Below the pieces are notes generated by a model. The model saw nothing but the letters and a program-made list of their open reading frames with translations, did not search any database and had not been told where the DNA came from. A DNA stretch of 60,867 bases, taken from Clostridium_AQ sp900552125 (lineage in GTDB: Bacteria; Bacillota_I; Bacilli_A; Erysipelotrichales; Erysipelotrichaceae). Numbering within the stretch: the stretch's first letter is position 1; every line of letters begins with the position of its first letter. Both the position numbers and the translations under genes were made by a program. The stretch lies in NCBI GenBank assembly GCA_037892765.1, contig JBBKBW010000014.1; one strand, given 5' to 3'. This document shows, piece after piece, positions 60,866 through 60,867 of the stretch.

Positions 60866-60867
60866 CT

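Overview
The window is a low-GC, AT-rich chromosomal segment with strong AGGAGG-type ribosome binding sites, dense operons and short intrinsic terminators. Those traits, together with PTS/BglG regulation, NEAT heme proteins, a Rae1-type NYN domain, CBS-type family II pyrophosphatase and Rpn-type proteins, point to a gut Bacillota, most likely Erysipelotrichia. The assignment is inference from gene content only. UGA is a normal stop here (several intact genes end in it).

Layout. 0-11.7 kb: tail of an Rpn-like protein, a small membrane protein, Mn-dependent CBS pyrophosphatase, a yybP-ykoY manganese riboswitch controlling a P-type cation ATPase, a membrane protein fused to a degenerate HAD domain, a NatAB-like ABC exporter and a hybrid histidine kinase. 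11.8-19.9 kb: a lactose/cellobiose-type PTS (regulator, IIA, IIB, IIC) interleaved with an M42 peptidase, an M24 peptidase, a PatB/MalY C-S lyase and an RDD protein. 20-26.8 kb: a heme acquisition island: DtxR-like regulator, triple-NEAT surface protein, Shp-like heme protein, lipoprotein, permease and ATPase. The regulator and structural promoters carry the same TTAG-N6-CTAA palindrome. 26.9-32 kb: ArsR plus nitroreductase, a MerR-controlled divergent redox operon with a decayed CMD-cupin gene, and an M24 peptidase gene with one in-frame TGA.

32-48 kb is a potassium homeostasis region: kdpFABC behind a helically phased TTTTAAY array; a truncated trkH abutting a truncated amino acid ABC locus; a TPR-trkA-trkA operon behind a phased TCTCACA array; an overlapping operon of two KdpD/KdpE-like two-component systems; and, divergently, a KdpD sensor protein that ends before the kinase domain. 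Sensing and kinase modules are thus distributed over three proteins. A decayed class A beta-lactamase-like gene follows.

48-57 kb: an unknown small protein, a PurF-like protein with Ser instead of Cys at position 2, a MATE exporter, a TetM-like ribosomal GTPase fused to a Rae1/YacP-like endoribonuclease domain, dGTPase, a uracil-DNA glycosylase family protein and a PstA/DarA-like c-di-AMP receptor. 57.2-57.9 kb: six tRNA genes (Val, Thr, Tyr, Gln, Lys, Gly) behind one strong promoter. 57.94-60.39 kb: an IS66 element with clear inverted repeats but a damaged transposase gene. The window ends in a membrane protein gene on the minus strand.

The strongest candidates for something new are the GTPase-Rae1 fusion, the split KdpD system with its two operator arrays, and the heme regulator with its operator pair. 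Several genes are broken (M24, trkH, ABC permease, ABC ATPase, CMD-cupin, beta-lactamase, tnpC); single-base lesions could also be sequence errors.
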